Below the pieces are notes generated by a model. That model did no database searches and was not told the origin of the DNA. It saw only the letters and a list, made by a program, of their open reading frames with translations. The position numbers and the translations under genes are program-made. Of a DNA stretch of 64,000 bases, positions 12,018 to 24,820 are shown piece after piece (within the stretch, counting starts at the first letter, position 1; the number at the start of each line of letters is the position of its first letter). Source of the stretch: Acytostelium subglobosum LB1 (taxonomy: Eukaryota; Evosea; Eumycetozoa; Acytosteliales; Acytosteliaceae). The stretch is taken from contig NW_012236530.1 of NCBI RefSeq assembly GCF_000787575.1, positions 750,734 to 814,733 on the forward strand. The letters run 5' to 3'.

Positions 12018-14303
12018 CTATCTACACTGTAGTTGTTGCTGTGACGTTTGAGTGGCATCTGGTAATAGTGCTGTCGAGGATATGGGTGGCGTCAATGTCG
12101 ACGATGATGTTGTAGTTGTTGTTGTAGTGGTTGTTGTTGTAGTTGATGTTGTAGATGTCGAGGACGATGATGGTGGTGGTGGCGTTGGAATGCTGCTGTT
12201 GCTACCACCTCCAACCACCACTACATCATTGACGATTGACGAAGAAGGTGATGTTGATGAAAAAGTCGAAGATGAGGCAGAGGAAGATAGTGAGCCAGAG
12301 CCTGTGAGTGGGCCGGCTGTACCTGTCTCGAAGAAGCTGGTCGTGTCCTTTGTAACCTCTTCGTTGTTCTTGTTGATCAAACTGGCGATGCTGTGGCGAT
12401 ACTTGGAGTGCTTCTCCTTCTTGAGCGTCTTGGAAACGGAGATGCCACAGGCGTTGCACAGGTCTTCGTTGTTGGGTCCTCGTCTCCACTCGGGTGTATC
12501 AGTGGCGTTGCAATGTGCACATGATTCAGGCTTCTTCTTGCGCGGCCTGCCACGCTTCCTTCGCACGTCGTCAGTGGCCACCTCTACCACGGGCTTGGGC
12601 CGTGCCTGGTTCTTCCTGGGCGGCTTGCTCGAGACAAAGTATACGCTGTGTAGTTCTAGTCGTGTCTTCTTGGTGCTGACGTTGCTGTCGATCGGATCAT
12701 CCTCGCCATCGCTTGGTGGGGATCCAGGTGTCGCTGTGGTGGTCGTAGTCGAGGTCGATGTCGAAATGGTCGTGTCAAAAGGATGGATTGGTCGAGGTAG
12801 AAACGATGTTGGTGATGAGTATCCACTGCCACTGCTTGCCAACGTTGGCTCGGACATTTGTTCCAAGTCCAAGTCTTGGAATTTGTCCAAACTCTTTGTG
12901 TGTTGTTCTTTGTTGGCGAGTGTGGCGGCGGCAACTTGAGGGTCGGGAGGAGGTATCACAGCGAAAAGGTGTACTGATCTTGATGTTTGTTGATGTTGTT
13001 GTTGTTGTAGTAATAGTTGTTGTTGTTGTTGCTCATAAGCAGCGGCGGCCGCTGCTTGGTCGTATGGGTCTGAGCTGTGGGTAGGATCGATGTCTCGAGA
13101 GTAATGCTGAAAGTGGGAGGAAGGATGGTTGGTCGATGGGTACCGGCTGTTAGGCGGCACGCTACCGTGGCCAAAAGAAGAAGGAAAAAGGTTGTTGTTG
13201 TTGTTGTTGTTGTTGTCGCCATTAATACTACTATTACTACTACTAATACTGCTGCTACTACTGCTGTTACCAGCAGTAGTTGAGGCGCTAAGATTACTAC
13301 TACTATTACTATTACTAATATTACTACTACTGCCACTACTGCTGCTGCTGCCTTTTGGATGCCGTATGAATGAGCCATTGGCGCCACTGATGATGCTGTT
13401 GCCGCTGTTGTTGTTGTTGGCAATATTGTCGGACTGTTGTTGTAATGAAGATCGATTGAAGTAGTTGGGTGAGGTTGGTGCGGTTGTAGGTGAGGTAGGG
13501 GTCACCGCCAATGGTTTGCTATAGGGTATACCGTTTGGCGATGTGGGGATGGCGCCACTGCCACCAATGATGGAGGAAGAGGAGGAGGAAGAAGAAAAAT
13601 GTTTGGAGACGATGGTCGGCTGAGGCGTTGCGCCATCATCGCTATATTGTGGCTCGATGCCTCTGATAGATCGTTCATATAATCGTGATGAAATGTAGTT
13701 CATATTGTTGTTGCCGTTGCTGTTGCTGTTGACTAGTCCGCCATTGCCAACAAAGTATGGTGTGGTGTTGGACATGGACAATTGAGCGAGTGGCGGCGGA
13801 TGGACACCATGTTGTTGGTGTGGCAGCAGGGCCTTGCCACCACTGCCGCCACTGGGCTTGAGTGAGACCAACTCTGGCGACTGCACCATATTCATTGGCT
13901 GAGCTTCGAGCTGTGAGTAATGCTTCTTCATCAGCTGATGTGGATGTGACTGTGGCTGTGGATGTGGCTGGGGCTGTGGCTGTGGCTGTGGATGTGGTTG
14001 ATGAAGGGGTTCCCGCAGACGTGGTGGTACTTGGCCCAGCCAACTGCGTTGTCGCTGCTGCTGCTGTTGCTGTTGCTGTTGCAGATGTAGTTGGTGTTGT
14101 TGTTGCTGCTGGAGATACAACTGTTCCTGTTGATGTTGATGTTGTTGTTGTAGATGAAGTTGATGCTGCTGTTGTTGCTGCTGAGTGTTTGGTTGTGATT
14201 TATGGAAGTGAAATGGAAGAGGTATAGGAGGACTTGGTGATCTTGCTGCGTGGCTCTTGTCCCTTATGCTGGCGCCGCGGTTCATTGTATATTGAAAGAA
14301 CAT
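12018..14303 (-). CDS. GATA-type zinc-finger transcription factor with AT-hook
   Basis: Predicted sequence-specific nuclear DNA-binding protein, up to 761 residues in one exon. Near residues 575-585 lies an AT-hook-like KRGRPRKKK, directly followed (about residues 592-620) by one GATA finger: CAHC, a 17-residue loop with TPEWRRGP, then CNACG and a basic tail (KKEKHSKYRHS). Everything else is low complexity: Gln/His-rich at the N-terminus, then Asn, Ser, Pro and Ala runs, and a C-terminal Ser/Thr tract. The start may be the Met at 14303 or MNRGASIRD at 14285. D. discoideum has a large Gta family controlling prestalk, tip and stalk genes; the specific ortholog cannot be assigned from one finger. 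The ~3.8 kb of non-coding DNA upstream suggests elaborate control, which is inference. Confidence 0.9.
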   Translation of the reverse strand: MFFQYTMNRGASIRDKSHAARSPSPPIPLPFHFHKSQPNTQQQQQQHQLHLQQQHQHQQEQLYLQQQQQHQLHLQQQQQQQQQRQRSWLGQVPPRLREPLHQPHPQPQPQPQPHPQPQSHPHQLMKKHYSQLEAQPMNMVQSPELVSLKPSGGSGGKALLPHQQHGVHPPPLAQLSMSNTTPYFVGNGGLVNSNSNGNNNMNYISSRLYERSIRGIEPQYSDDGATPQPTIVSKHFSSSSSSSSIIGGSGAIPTSPNGIPYSKPLAVTPTSPTTAPTSPNYFNRSSLQQQSDNIANNNNSGNSIISGANGSFIRHPKGSSSSSGSSSNISNSNSSSNLSASTTAGNSSSSSSISSSNSSINGDNNNNNNNNLFPSSFGHGSVPPNSRYPSTNHPSSHFQHYSRDIDPTHSSDPYDQAAAAAAYEQQQQQLLLQQQQHQQTSRSVHLFAVIPPPDPQVAAATLANKEQHTKSLDKFQDLDLEQMSEPTLASSGSGYSSPTSFLPRPIHPFDTTISTSTSTTTTTATPGSPPSDGEDDPIDSNVSTKKTRLELHSVYFVSSKPPRKNQARPKPVVEVATDDVRRKRGRPRKKKPESCAHCNATDTPEWRRGPNNEDLCNACGISVSKTLKKEKHSKYRHSIASLINKNNEEVTKDTTSFFETGTAGPLTGSGSLSSSASSSTFSSTSPSSSIVNDVVVVGGGSNSSIPTPPPPSSSSTSTTSTTTTTTTTTTTTSSSTLTPPISSTALLPDATQTSQQQLQCR

Positions 14304-17300
14304 CCAACCATATATCCAATGCTATATAATATATATACTCATAAAATATATATATAAGTTTGATTGATTGGACTGGATTGGAGATGGTTTGGATTGGAGA
14401 TGGATTGGACTGGATTGCTTGGTTGATTGCTTGATTGCTTAAATTATTGCAGTGCCTTATGATCCAAATGATGGTGCTGAGCTTGGTCCGTTTGTGGATG
14501 CTATTGTTGGTTTGTTTGATTGTTTATGCTGTTGTTGTTGTTTGATGATGATGTTGATGTTGTTGTCGCAATCAATCAATCAATCAATCGATTAATCAAT
14601 CAAGGATGTAGCAAGTAATGTGGATGTGGATGTAGATGTAGATGATGAGGATGTGGAGGTAGTTGAGAAAGAGAGGTAAGGTAAGGTCAGGTCAGATCGG
14701 GATGGGAATGAATATATATGAATGAATGAATGAATGTGACTGACTGACTCGGCGATGGTGGAGGCGTGGGGGCGACGCGGGGGGTGTTGTGGCGAAAGAG
14801 CGCCAGACAGACGCGCCGGCCGGTCAACCAGCCATGCCAGCCATGCAAGCCAGGCAGCCACACTCCAGGGAAATAGAGGGAAGCTCTATGCCTATGCCTA
14901 TACCTACCTCTTCGTGTTAAACAAACCACAACAGGGGGCGGGGTAGAGATGGATGGATGGACTAAACGCAACTACTTTAGTTACTTGACTGTAGATGCTG
15001 TTGTTGAAGATGGTTGGATGATGGATGGATGGATGGATGGCCACGGCACTTCTGCGATAGATGTAGATGGCTGGATGTGATGTTGAAAGGGTGCTGCGCT
15101 GTTGTTGGTTGCTGTTGGCAATGTGTAGATTGGAGCCGAGGATGGTGATTGGTTGTGATCACGGGTGGGGGTGTGTTTGTGTTTGTGGTGTGTTGGTCGA
15201 GTGGGGGTGATCACTGAGTGGGGCCTTTGTGATTGTGCGCGTGTGTGTACTTGTTTGTTGATCAATCTGTGATGTGGGGGATGGAGCTGGTGTCACAGTT
15301 AATGATTGGTGATGTTAAAGGTGATTGATTGGTTGTTGGAAGTAAGCTATTATTATTATTAATTATAGTTGTTTGGTTGGATGGATGGTAAGTTGTTATT
15401 ATTATTATTATTGTTGTTATTTGTTTGATTATTGAGTGATTGTATTTGTAAGTCTATTGAATGACGAGGTGATGTTGGTGACGGAAGGGTAATCCCTGGA
15501 TTACTTTACCTTGCCACACTAGTTGTCGGAGTTTGCGTGATGATGGCAATGGGGAGCTCTCCTCTCTACCTCTTATTATAAAAATAATAATATTAGAAGT
15601 AGTCAATTACAACAACTACAACCCAATCTGATAATGTATGATGTAACTAACTATTGATTGATTATGATTATATAAATAGTAATATATATATATATATATA
15701 TATATATAGATATAGATATAAATATAGTTGTTGACTGTTGACTGTTGAATGTTGACTGTTGACTGTTGGGATTGATTGTTTGAAGATAATGAAATGGTGG
15801 CGCACGCGCCGCGGTTCTGATTGAGATCGGCGTGCCGCGTCGACGATGTAAAATAAAATCCCTCTTTGATTTCTTGCTTGCTTGCTGGCTTCTTGCTTTT
15901 GTTTGATTATCTGTATTCTTTCGTCAATCAACAACCCTTTTAGAAGTAAAGTAGTAATGTAAAGTAAAGTAAACTATAATGAATTGACTGAATGACAGAC
16001 AGAATGATTGAATGATTGACTGACTGACTTTGAATGACACGAACCCGGGATGGTCCACAACTCATTCATTCACGCACTCACTCACCAACCATCAAGCAGC
16101 AGCAAGACACGTTCAAATCATCATTGAATCAGGACGGACTGAGAGGAGAGACAGAGACAGACAGTAAACCTACTATCCTTTATTTAATTTTATTTATATT
16201 AAATATTGAAGTGTATCATCCATCATTCATTCAATCAGTTGTGATTAGGTCGAGCCTACGTTCGCCCATTATGCAAATCTCTTTGATGTCCTCGCCCCGG
16301 CGCCAATCCATCATATATACTCCATGAGGAAACTTGCAAGTTGTTCAACTTTTTGCGAAGACCCGCGCGCTCAATTGGTCGACTTTGATTCGTGTGTGTG
16401 TGATTGAAGTGTTTGTTGACATCCATCCACCCTCGGTCCTCAGGTAGCCTCCACCCATTTCGGTCCGACGCTCCACACCAGCTGCCTATTGGTGATGTTG
16501 ATGATGGTGAGTGGGGGGCAAGTTTCCCTGTAATGATTGGTGGCTTGTGTCCACCCGGGTAGGTGCAGAGCATGAAATGAACATTGATCTAGATTGGGCT
16601 TGTTTGTAAGCAGGAAGGTATAATATGCTTGGGCTGGGCAGTGTGTTCCCTCATCCGTAGGTCACAGATCTGGATCTATCACCATGCGTGCTCAACAACA
16701 AACACTACGGTGTAGATAAATAATGATGGGCTCTCACCTTCGTTCAGTTTAGTTCGTTCATTCGTTCATTCAATGATGTTTGGATGGATGGACCAACCAA
16801 CATCCAATTTAAAGTGACACACCTATCACTTCCTCTCTTCAGCGATCGATTGTTTGAATGGAGGTTGTGTGAATGAGTGTAAGGTGGAGAGATTGAAGCT
16901 CATTGCTTAGGCAATGTTGATCAACTTACATTCTTATGTTAATGGGTTGAGTAATGTTTATAACGTCTCCCATTCTTTCCAACCATCTTTGTCGACTTGA
17001 ACTCGAGACCTTGTCGACCGAAAGAATGATTGATTGAATGGTTGAATGGTTGAATGTGATTGATTGATTGGTTGATAGACTGAACAATTGATATCATTCA
17101 ATCAATTGACCTACATTGTATGTCAATGGTAATAGTAACTGTTTGTTCAATCAATCAATCAATCAAACAATCATTATCATATGTAGTAGATAATAATAAT
17201 ACATACATATATATCAATTAATTGATTTTAATGGATGTAGGAAGATCGCCAATCAATCAAACAGGACATTGTAAGTTGGCTCATATAGTTTGATTGATTT

Positions 17301-18101
17301 CCAGTTGATGGCGCGGGTGTCACACGATGTTGTGCGTCGATTCGTTGAGATAGGCCATGAGGGCCGCCCAATGAAACAACAACTTTGAGCATAAGAATCT
17401 ATTGATCAATCACTCCCCTCATTCATTCACGCACGCCCCGGATTACGCTACGACGCCACTCTGCTCGTTTCTACATACGTGTCATACCATCCATACCATC
17501 CAACCAAAGTTGGTATGAGTCAACGCTTTGACTTAGGTGTGTGGTGGTGGCGTGGGAGTTGATTGAGTGATTGAGTGAGTGAGTGAGTGATGTTGATTCA
17601 GGGAGTGGTGAGTGGATGGTTGTGGATGCGTCCGACCATGAGGGGTATGCTATGGGAAGTGAAGGGAAGTGAGAACGAGTTCTCTCAAGGCGTTTCGAGG
17701 CCGACATCAAAGATCCTCTCGCATCTCACAACTCACATATCACGTCTCACATCTCACTACACAAAGACAAAGACATTGACATAGACATACATACCTGGGC
17801 ATGTAAGTATATTGTATTATATTTACTTATACAGATAAACAGATAAACAGATATAGATATATATATAACTTATAATTATATTAACATATTAATTTATTAT
17901 TATTATTATGTCTTAGTACATTGGTACTAAATGTAAAGTGTCTCCCTCCATCCACATTCAATCATTCAATCAATCAATTACACTACTATGTCCACATACA
18001 CATTCACTCACATGTGAAGCTTGATCACTTGATCATTGTCTGCCCATCCATCATAACTGTACAACTCGTCTATCCATCCACATCAATCCATGTCCATTCT
18101 T
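14304..18101. other. large gene-free region upstream of the GATA factor
   Basis: About 3.8 kb without a credible coding exon. Features seen: TGATTGGA-rich and CAAT tracts (about 14370-14600), a CCAGCCATG/CCAGGCAG cluster (about 14825-14860), TGGATGGA runs (about 14948-15040), a TA tract (about 15680-15710), five close TGTTGACTGT-type units (about 15727-15770) and many TGAG/ATTG tracts. Small ORFs here are made of these repeats. It is the likely regulatory region of the GATA gene and also holds the 3' flank of the Rap-like gene. No tRNA or snRNA recognised. Confidence 0.6.
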
Positions 18102-18813
18102 TCATAGTAATGTACACTGTTGCATCTTCTTTGACCTCTTCTTGCGCCTGCAGGGGTCTTTGCTTTGCATTTGCTTCACCAGTCGCTCAAAGGCAGAGGC
18201 TATGTTGACTCTGGTCTTGGCAGAGGTCTCGATGTATTCGACATTGCCACCCCACTTCTCCACGAGTTGTTCGGCCTCCTTGGCCTCGACCTGGCGCTGA
18301 CTCTCCATATCACACTTGTTGCCCATCACTATCATCGGTATCTTGCATGTTGGGAGGTCCTTTACACGACAGACCTGATCCTTTATAGATTGTAGGTCAT
18401 AATAGGTACTCCTGGCTGCAATACTATATACCAATATGAAGCCTTGTCCATTACGTATATACATATCTCTCATTACCAAGAAGTTCTCCTATATATATTG
18501 TTTGTTTGTTTGTTAGGTGTCGTTCATTCAAAACTTGTGACCAACTTACAGTTCCTGCGGTATCCATGATCTCCAACATGTAATGTTCACCATTTAGTTC
18601 CATGATCTTTCTATACATATCCTCTATTGTTGGATCATATTGATCAATGAACTCTCCATTGACATATTGTATTGTGATGGCAGACTGGATATATATATTT
18701 GGATGTTGATTGTAAAGTGTTAGTGATCAATCAATCATTTAACTAGTATATATGTCGACAAATACCTTTCCAACACTTCCACTACCCAGTATTACAATCT
18801 TTAAACAATTCAT
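18102..18813 (-). CDS. Rap-like small GTPase of the Ras family
   Basis: Membrane-anchored GTP/GDP switch, 189 residues. Exons: complement(18766..18813), (18550..18684), (18102..18488); both introns fall on codon boundaries. The P-loop GSGSVGKS is at residues 10-17. The effector loop YDPTIEDMY (32-40) is the Ras/Rap form with Met for the usual Ser39. DTAGTENF (57-64) has Thr61 in place of Gln61, the hallmark of Rap proteins. NKCD is at 118-121 and ETSAK at 148-152. The C-terminus has a polybasic CRRKKRSKK stretch and ends CTLL, a CAAX box whose final Leu predicts geranylgeranylation. Rap GTPases in Dictyostelium control adhesion, cytoskeleton and myosin assembly; that role is transferred from the family. 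It could instead be a divergent Ras with an independent Thr61. Confidence 0.93.
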
Positions 18814-21800
18814 TATTATTATATATATCTATCTTTATTCAAACAAACAATCAATCAAAGTAACATGGAATGAGTGAGTGATGGAGACATCAAGCACAAC
18901 AACAGCAACAAACATCACGATGAGGAATGGTAGTGAGTAGTAAGTGAGTGTCCTTTGGTGAAGAGAGGGAGACGGACCAGTCAGTCTGCCAGCCATCCAG
19001 CCAATCAGCCAAACAGCCAGAGAGGCCTCATACAAAGGCTTGACGCTTCCCTCAACACCATCACAACAACATACACACTACACACATACACAATGAACAA
19101 ACACAGAGACACAACGATGGTAAGGTTCAGACGTTTAACCTATTCATTGATTGATGTACCACTGGACCATCCTTTCCATCCATCCAATACATCAACCTCA
19201 TCGATAAAGCCATGAGGGCCTCAGGGGCTAGATCGAATAAGGTGGCGTGGGGTGATTGTGTGTGTGGTGGGGATCACCATGTCATGTGATTGAAAGTACT
19301 CTCAATTCCATTTGGGGGTGTGTCAGAGCTTGATCTGAGATGAGTGTGAGTGCCAAATGTGGATTGAGACCACGAGTTAACACCTTTGAGCTCAAAGCAT
19401 CTGAGTTGGCTGGCTGGCCTAGCCATTCCAACTTTGACAACTATTCCAATCAACAATCAATCATTGTTGGTTGGTTGTCCAAACTCATTGAGAACTGAGT
19501 GAGTGAGTGAGTGAGTAATTGAGTAAGTGAGTGATTGAACTATTCTGACACTGAGTGTCATTGTAACACAAGAATGAAAGAAAGTATGAATGAATGAATA
19601 AATATAAGATATATTAGTTCCAATTTCATCCTCTTGAGACTGGAAATAGTATGAGTGTATGTATGTGAATGAATGAATGATTGGATGTTTGACAATGGAT
19701 TCTGGAAGCTAGATACTGGATGATTCGAAGATATATTGATCCACAGATTTAACTTGTTCAAGGGTGTGTATTGGGTATTACAATCATTGGATGATGTACA
19801 GATAAAGATATGTTGTTGTTGGATTGATGATGTTCAATTCCATTATGTTGTTGATGGATGATGGATGGATGATGTGTGAGATGGGCTGATGAGTGGAGGT
19901 ATAAGGAACTTATAATATCTCTGTATAACGACAACATGGTGTCGACAAGTACAAGAATGACATGCACTTGTAACAACCATGGTCTTAATATCTTACGACG
20001 GGTCTAATTCCCATTGGTCGAGTCTGGCACCTGATAGATCTATGTGTAGAGTGGACTGATATCCCGCTGCCCCCTTGGGAGACGGTACTCACATGAACAC
20101 AAAGCATCTGTTACCCACCCACAATGAACTATCTATCTATCATCCATCGGGAGGGAGCACCTTTCCATATATGTTTTAAGGGTGGAGGGCTAACTGGCCA
20201 ATGAGCCATGGTGTGAAGGTGAGAAAGAATGCATCGAATGGTCGACGCGTGTCCATATCGAAATGAGGAGACGACCCATACCGCCACCATCTGATGTATT
20301 CCGCATCGTCGTGCAGTGGAAGTGAAAATCGATGTTTGATCATCTTGATCCAGGCGGCCAACCTGCACCAATATAAGGGCCGGCCACCACTCCTTGATAT
20401 TGTTTGTTTCTTTGTTTGATTGAATGCACTCTCCTCTCAATCATTCATTCTTTCAGATGTTGCTGTTTTGTGGATGTGGATGAAACAAACAACCAATGGA
20501 AGATGCCGTTGGTTCGTGGTGGATGGGGTGGGCAAGACCAAGATTACAAACAATGTTGTCAACATATTGCATCGATCAGCTGATGTAGCGTCCAGTCGTC
20601 CGGTCATCAGATGTAAAAGGCGAGTGTGTGTGAGTGAGAAAGAATGAATGATTGAATGAATGGTGGCTTTACAAATCCCCGCAAGCGATCAAAGGAGGGA
20701 CCACGCGGACCACCGGCGGATCTACACTCGATCTGATTGGTCATGCACTAATATGGGAAATGCAAGGAGATGACATTCCATCATTTTGGCCGTGCTTGGC
20801 AGGGTGTCTGGCCATCGCAACCACACGACGCCAGTAACATCGTCGTTCGGCGTGCGTGGCAACAACAACAGCAATAAGCATAACGTGGTGATTTTGATTG
20901 TCGGGTGCGAGCACGCTGCGACGAGGAGCAGTGGAAGCCGTCCGCCTGTGAGGAGGAGGCAGGGAGCAGGAGATAAATTATTATTAATTATTAATTAGCG
21001 TTGGGGGGACTGGTGTTGATGGGCCAGGCAGGCGAGGCGTGGTGGAGACGGCGCAAGAGAATTCACCTAAGCTCTGCTCCCAACTACAACAAGAGATATT
21101 ATTTATGTGTTATCAATCAATCAATCAATCAATCATGTGACTGACTGACTGAATGTAAAGTAGTCAGCTGATTGTGATTGATAGTTTGTTGTTGCTGTTG
21201 CTGTTATGTACGGTTCATGATGATGCTGTTGAACGAACTGAACTGACCATCACCTGACCTGACCTGAACGATTGGTCGCTGCTGCGCTGTTGTGTGTCCC
21301 TTCTAAAGATGATGATGATGAAATTAAACAACAAGCCAACCAACAAACGGTCACTTACATACTGCCCATCTCCCATCTACGTTCAACGGGAAGGAAGGAA
21401 GGAAGGGTGGGGAGGAACATGAATGAATCTGATGGATTGATGGATGGATTGATTGATTGATTATGATTGATTGATTGATTGATTATGATTGATAGATATG
21501 TTTGTCTGTTGATTTGATGGTCCTACCTACAACGGCCTCCTGGAGAATAACAACAACAATAGCTAACTTAACTGCAAGTCAAGTGGTGTGATTGGCATTC
21601 ATCCTCGAATAGGTCACCACCAAACAACTATATATATAATACTTCCAAGCCTATTTCTTCTGATCTCCATTCTGCCAAAAGCAACAAAGAGATTAGAGTA
21701 CGTCCAACTTTGTCAACTCCAGCTCCATCCTCCTCATTATCCTCGCAACAACAATCGCATCCACATACCTACATTCGCACTCTTCATCACTTACATACTC

Positions 21801-22830
21801 ACTCACTCATTGTCTGAAGTGACATAGTCTATAACTTATCTATTATCAGCCAGCCAGCCTGCTTAACACCATCCAGCCAGCCAGCCAGCCACCCATCACT
21901 ACACAACACTCACTTGATTACATCAATCAATCAATCAACCAATCAATTAGTCAATGTTTGTTCCATCCATGTTCTCGTAAGTATTCAGAACTCTGAATGT
22001 ATGAGTTGCGTTCGCGCAGCTGACTTGTGGAGTTCGTAGCTCTGTGAACTCCAACCAATGCCCCTCTCTTGCCTTGTCGCCACTCAACAAACACACGCCC
22101 GCTGCCCACACTTCACTTGCAAACACAACAACAATCACTCCCTCACTCACACGCCACCCGCCATTCGACGACCAAGACTGGTCATCATGAGGGCAGCCCC
22201 GCATCCTCTTGCCCAAGTACATGCGTATGCCCTCAAATAGAACTCTCCATCGATGATGTGTTGATTGTGTTAATGCGTGTGTGTGTGTTTGATTGATGAT
22301 ACCCCAACCCGTTTTTTAACTGGTTGATCAAAAATGGAGTATTGGTCCTTCATTCTTTTGCTAAAAATAGTGAACTCGATGCCCATGCATCGATCTATCT
22401 TATTGTATCCTACGCGCCTGCACATGGCAATCTCAGAAATCACTTAGACCCGTGGTGTCCATCCATCTGCCTCCCACCCACCACGTCATATCGCCAGCCC
22501 ATCCTCATTTGACAAAGCCCGATTCTATATTTAATAGCATAAATCAATCAGCTGATTGAATATATTCTTATGAACAATCTGTGTAACTGGCACTGGAGGC
22601 CTAAGCTGGTCCTCAAATTGGTGGTGACTGCCCAGTGTAATCAGCTGTTGAGGTCAACCAATCAATCAATCAATCAATCAACCAATCAATCAACTCAACT
22701 CAACTCCACTTCACCTTTAATTCCTCCTTCACTCTCTCACTCTCAGGACATTCATCTCCTACCCTGACGTCATCACTTGAAATACATTTACACACTTATA
22801 CACATTTACATATACTACCTTCAATTTAAA
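18814..22830. other. large gene-free region between divergent Rap and cyclin genes
   Basis: About 4 kb without a supported exon. Simple repeats include CAGCCA runs (about 18985-19022 and 21847-21890), TGAG (about 19498-19516), CAAT (about 21112-21134 and 22657-22690) and ATTG (about 21440-21484). Between these are more complex stretches (about 19980-20120, 20160-20400, 20690-20960) with mixed composition and no long ORF. These could be regulatory DNA or unrecognised non-coding RNA. The ORFs present start in repeats and resemble no protein I know. Confidence 0.55.
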
Positions 22831-23764
22831 ATGAGCACATTATCTGACACTCTACCTCTGGCCTCTGTTGGCCTTACACACATACCTGATAGCTATCAGA
22901 ACTGTACATACATGTCGGACATGGCAGCCCCTGCCTCTCCCTCAATCAACCCTACAACAACAATACTCAGTTTGATTGAGGGCACCACCCTCACCAGTCT
23001 CAAGTCAGGTGACATTCTTGCCGACATTGCATCCAGTTGTCTACAGACAATCTCACACATTGGTGATATTGTAAGTGTGGACAGAATTATTACCAAGTCA
23101 GCTGACATGGAGCAAGTCAGCTGACTTATCAGCTGACATCAGTATTGTCACATGACACTAACAAAATGCAATACCATAACAATCATTAGTGTACTCCATC
23201 CAATGAGTTATTCTATGCACCAAACAAACAAGTACCAAAGATGCCAATTGGAGATTATATTACAAGATTGGTACAATACTCACCGGGCTCAAAGTCTTGT
23301 TTCATTGCAGCATTGATATACATGGATAGGATGGTACTGGAAACTGGTTTCATCCTAAGTTCCTACAATATACATCGTGTTATCCTCACAGCTCTCCTAA
23401 TAGCCACCAAATATCTTGATGACATGTAAGTTAACTTACAACTACAACCTACTCACCTAAACTCATACTAACTTCCGACTCACTTAGCTTCTATGACAAT
23501 GAGTATTACTCAAGACTTGGAGGCATCAACATTAAAGAGATGAACCAACTAGAGTTGGACCTCTTGAATGTACTTGGATTTGCTGCTTCATGTCCACAAC
23601 ATCAATTTGACCAATACCTGTTAGCCATAGAGTCATCCCGTCTGAGATCACTGGTACACCTCAACCTGATACCAACACTCCAGGAGGCATCAGTGTCTGA
23701 AGGTAGCCAGAGTCCAAAGACTGAACGTAGCAAACGTAACTTTGATGACATGGTCAGAGGATGA
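22831..23764 (+). CDS. Pho80/PCL-type cyclin
   Basis: Predicted cyclin partner of a Pho85/Cdk5-class kinase, 250 residues. Exons 22831..23070, 23190..23425, 23488..23764. The start is the ATG at 22831 (MSTLSDTLPL); the same frame extends upstream only from a TTG. The cyclin box spans about residues 80-190, with KMPIGDYITRLVQYSPGSK, AALIYMDRMV, NIHRVILTALLIATKYLDD, FYDNEYYSRLGGI and MNQLELDLLNVLGF, all diagnostic of the PHO80-like family of fungi and protists. The N-terminus is Ser/Thr-rich and the C-terminal ~30 residues carry SQSPKTERSKR, a possible CDK-site/basic tail. Whether it works in phosphate signalling, polarity or cell cycle is not visible. Confidence 0.9.
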
Positions 23765-24407
23765 ATCCCATCGCCATTCATTGTTGGCCATATTATTATA
23801 TACTATCTCTATTACTACTTATTTATATAACCATCCATATAACCATAATTCAATCATATAACATTATTATTATTAATTTATTATATAGTTAAATTCAACT
23901 GTAATATATATCAATCAATCAATCTTATCAATCATATCAATTATATTCAATCAAATATATGACAATGCCTAGCTTGATATTCATTTATCCAGCAAGCTAA
24001 ATGCATGCTATAACACAAACAACTTGTACCATTACTCCATAATAAAGCACCAATATAACTTGGTGCAAGATCACTCGACAATAGTTGTTGAGTAAACAAT
24101 GTAATCAATCCATCCTATTCTACCTCTTATCTCATTACTGCTTATACTAATCCTTAGTTTGTGTCAATACTGGCGATTTGGTTGGAAGTCAAAGTCAAAG
24201 TTAACAAATGTGACGAAGAGTGAGAGAGACAGGTAGTGATAGGTTGTTCATTCATGTACATAAGCGACAGTAGAGTGCACTACTGTATTGTCGAGTTTAA
24301 TCATATTGTGTTAAGACAGACGACTGACTAGCTATCTGATAGTCTGGTCCAACTTAAAGTTAATCATCTTTGGATGATGATAATGTGGGCGGATGTCCAT
24401 CATTCGC
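23765..24407. other. convergent intergenic region
   Basis: Between the cyclin and actobindin 3' ends. AT-rich, with CAATCAATC near 23914 and a poly(A)-like ATAATAAA near 24041. No gene seen. Confidence 0.5.
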
Positions 24408-24820
24408 TCAGTTGGCCTTCATCTTGATATCATTGAATAGGGCTGCTCGGTTATGTTGTTGTATCCTTGTATCCTCTGTTATAATTGAGTTGTATTGTTT
24501 GTTAGATATATGTGTACAATTCAATCAATCATTCGTTTAAACATACCTTCAATGAGTGGAGCGGACTTGTCGTTTACTTGAGGTACTGGATTCAATTTGT
24601 AATAAGTGGCTTCAATCTCATGTAACAGATAACAATGATCATTCTTCTTAATGTGTATGTTTGCTATAGTGGAGGGTATGATATGAGCAATTGGTCATGC
24701 TAGCTTGCTATCTCTTGTATAGTATTACTCACAGTCAATGAGAGGTACAGATTTGTCCACTGTATATGTTTGCTTCAAAGCAGTACCCAGTTGAACCTCT
24801 TGGAATAGTTGATCAGACAT
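24408..24820 (-). CDS. actobindin-like actin-monomer-binding protein (thymosin-beta/WH2 repeats)
   Basis: Small G-actin-sequestering protein, 90 residues. Exons: complement(24733..24820), (24547..24663), (24408..24475), too short for ordinary ORF finding. Two repeats are visible: ALKQTYTVDKSVPLI with IHIKKNDHCYLLHEIE, then PQVNDKSAPLIEEDTRIQQH with AALFNDIK. The DKSxPLI core followed by an amphipathic helix is the actobindin/thymosin-beta-4 signature known in Acanthamoeba and Dictyostelium. Both introns interrupt codons after position 1. The second repeat's first helix (YYKLNPVPQ) is less conserved than LKxTET. Expected role: buffering monomeric actin and inhibiting nucleation. Confidence 0.85.

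Noticed and set aside
12052-12939. 295-codon plus-strand ORF opposite the GATA factor
   Set aside because: It is the shadow of trinucleotide-rich coding sequence: runs of Val, Glu and Asp mirror Thr, Ser and Ser codons of the real gene. No domain is seen.
16034-16573. Overlapping ORFs of 97 and 105 codons in the GATA upstream region
   Set aside because: Composition follows simple repeats, no homology recognised, no splice or promoter support.
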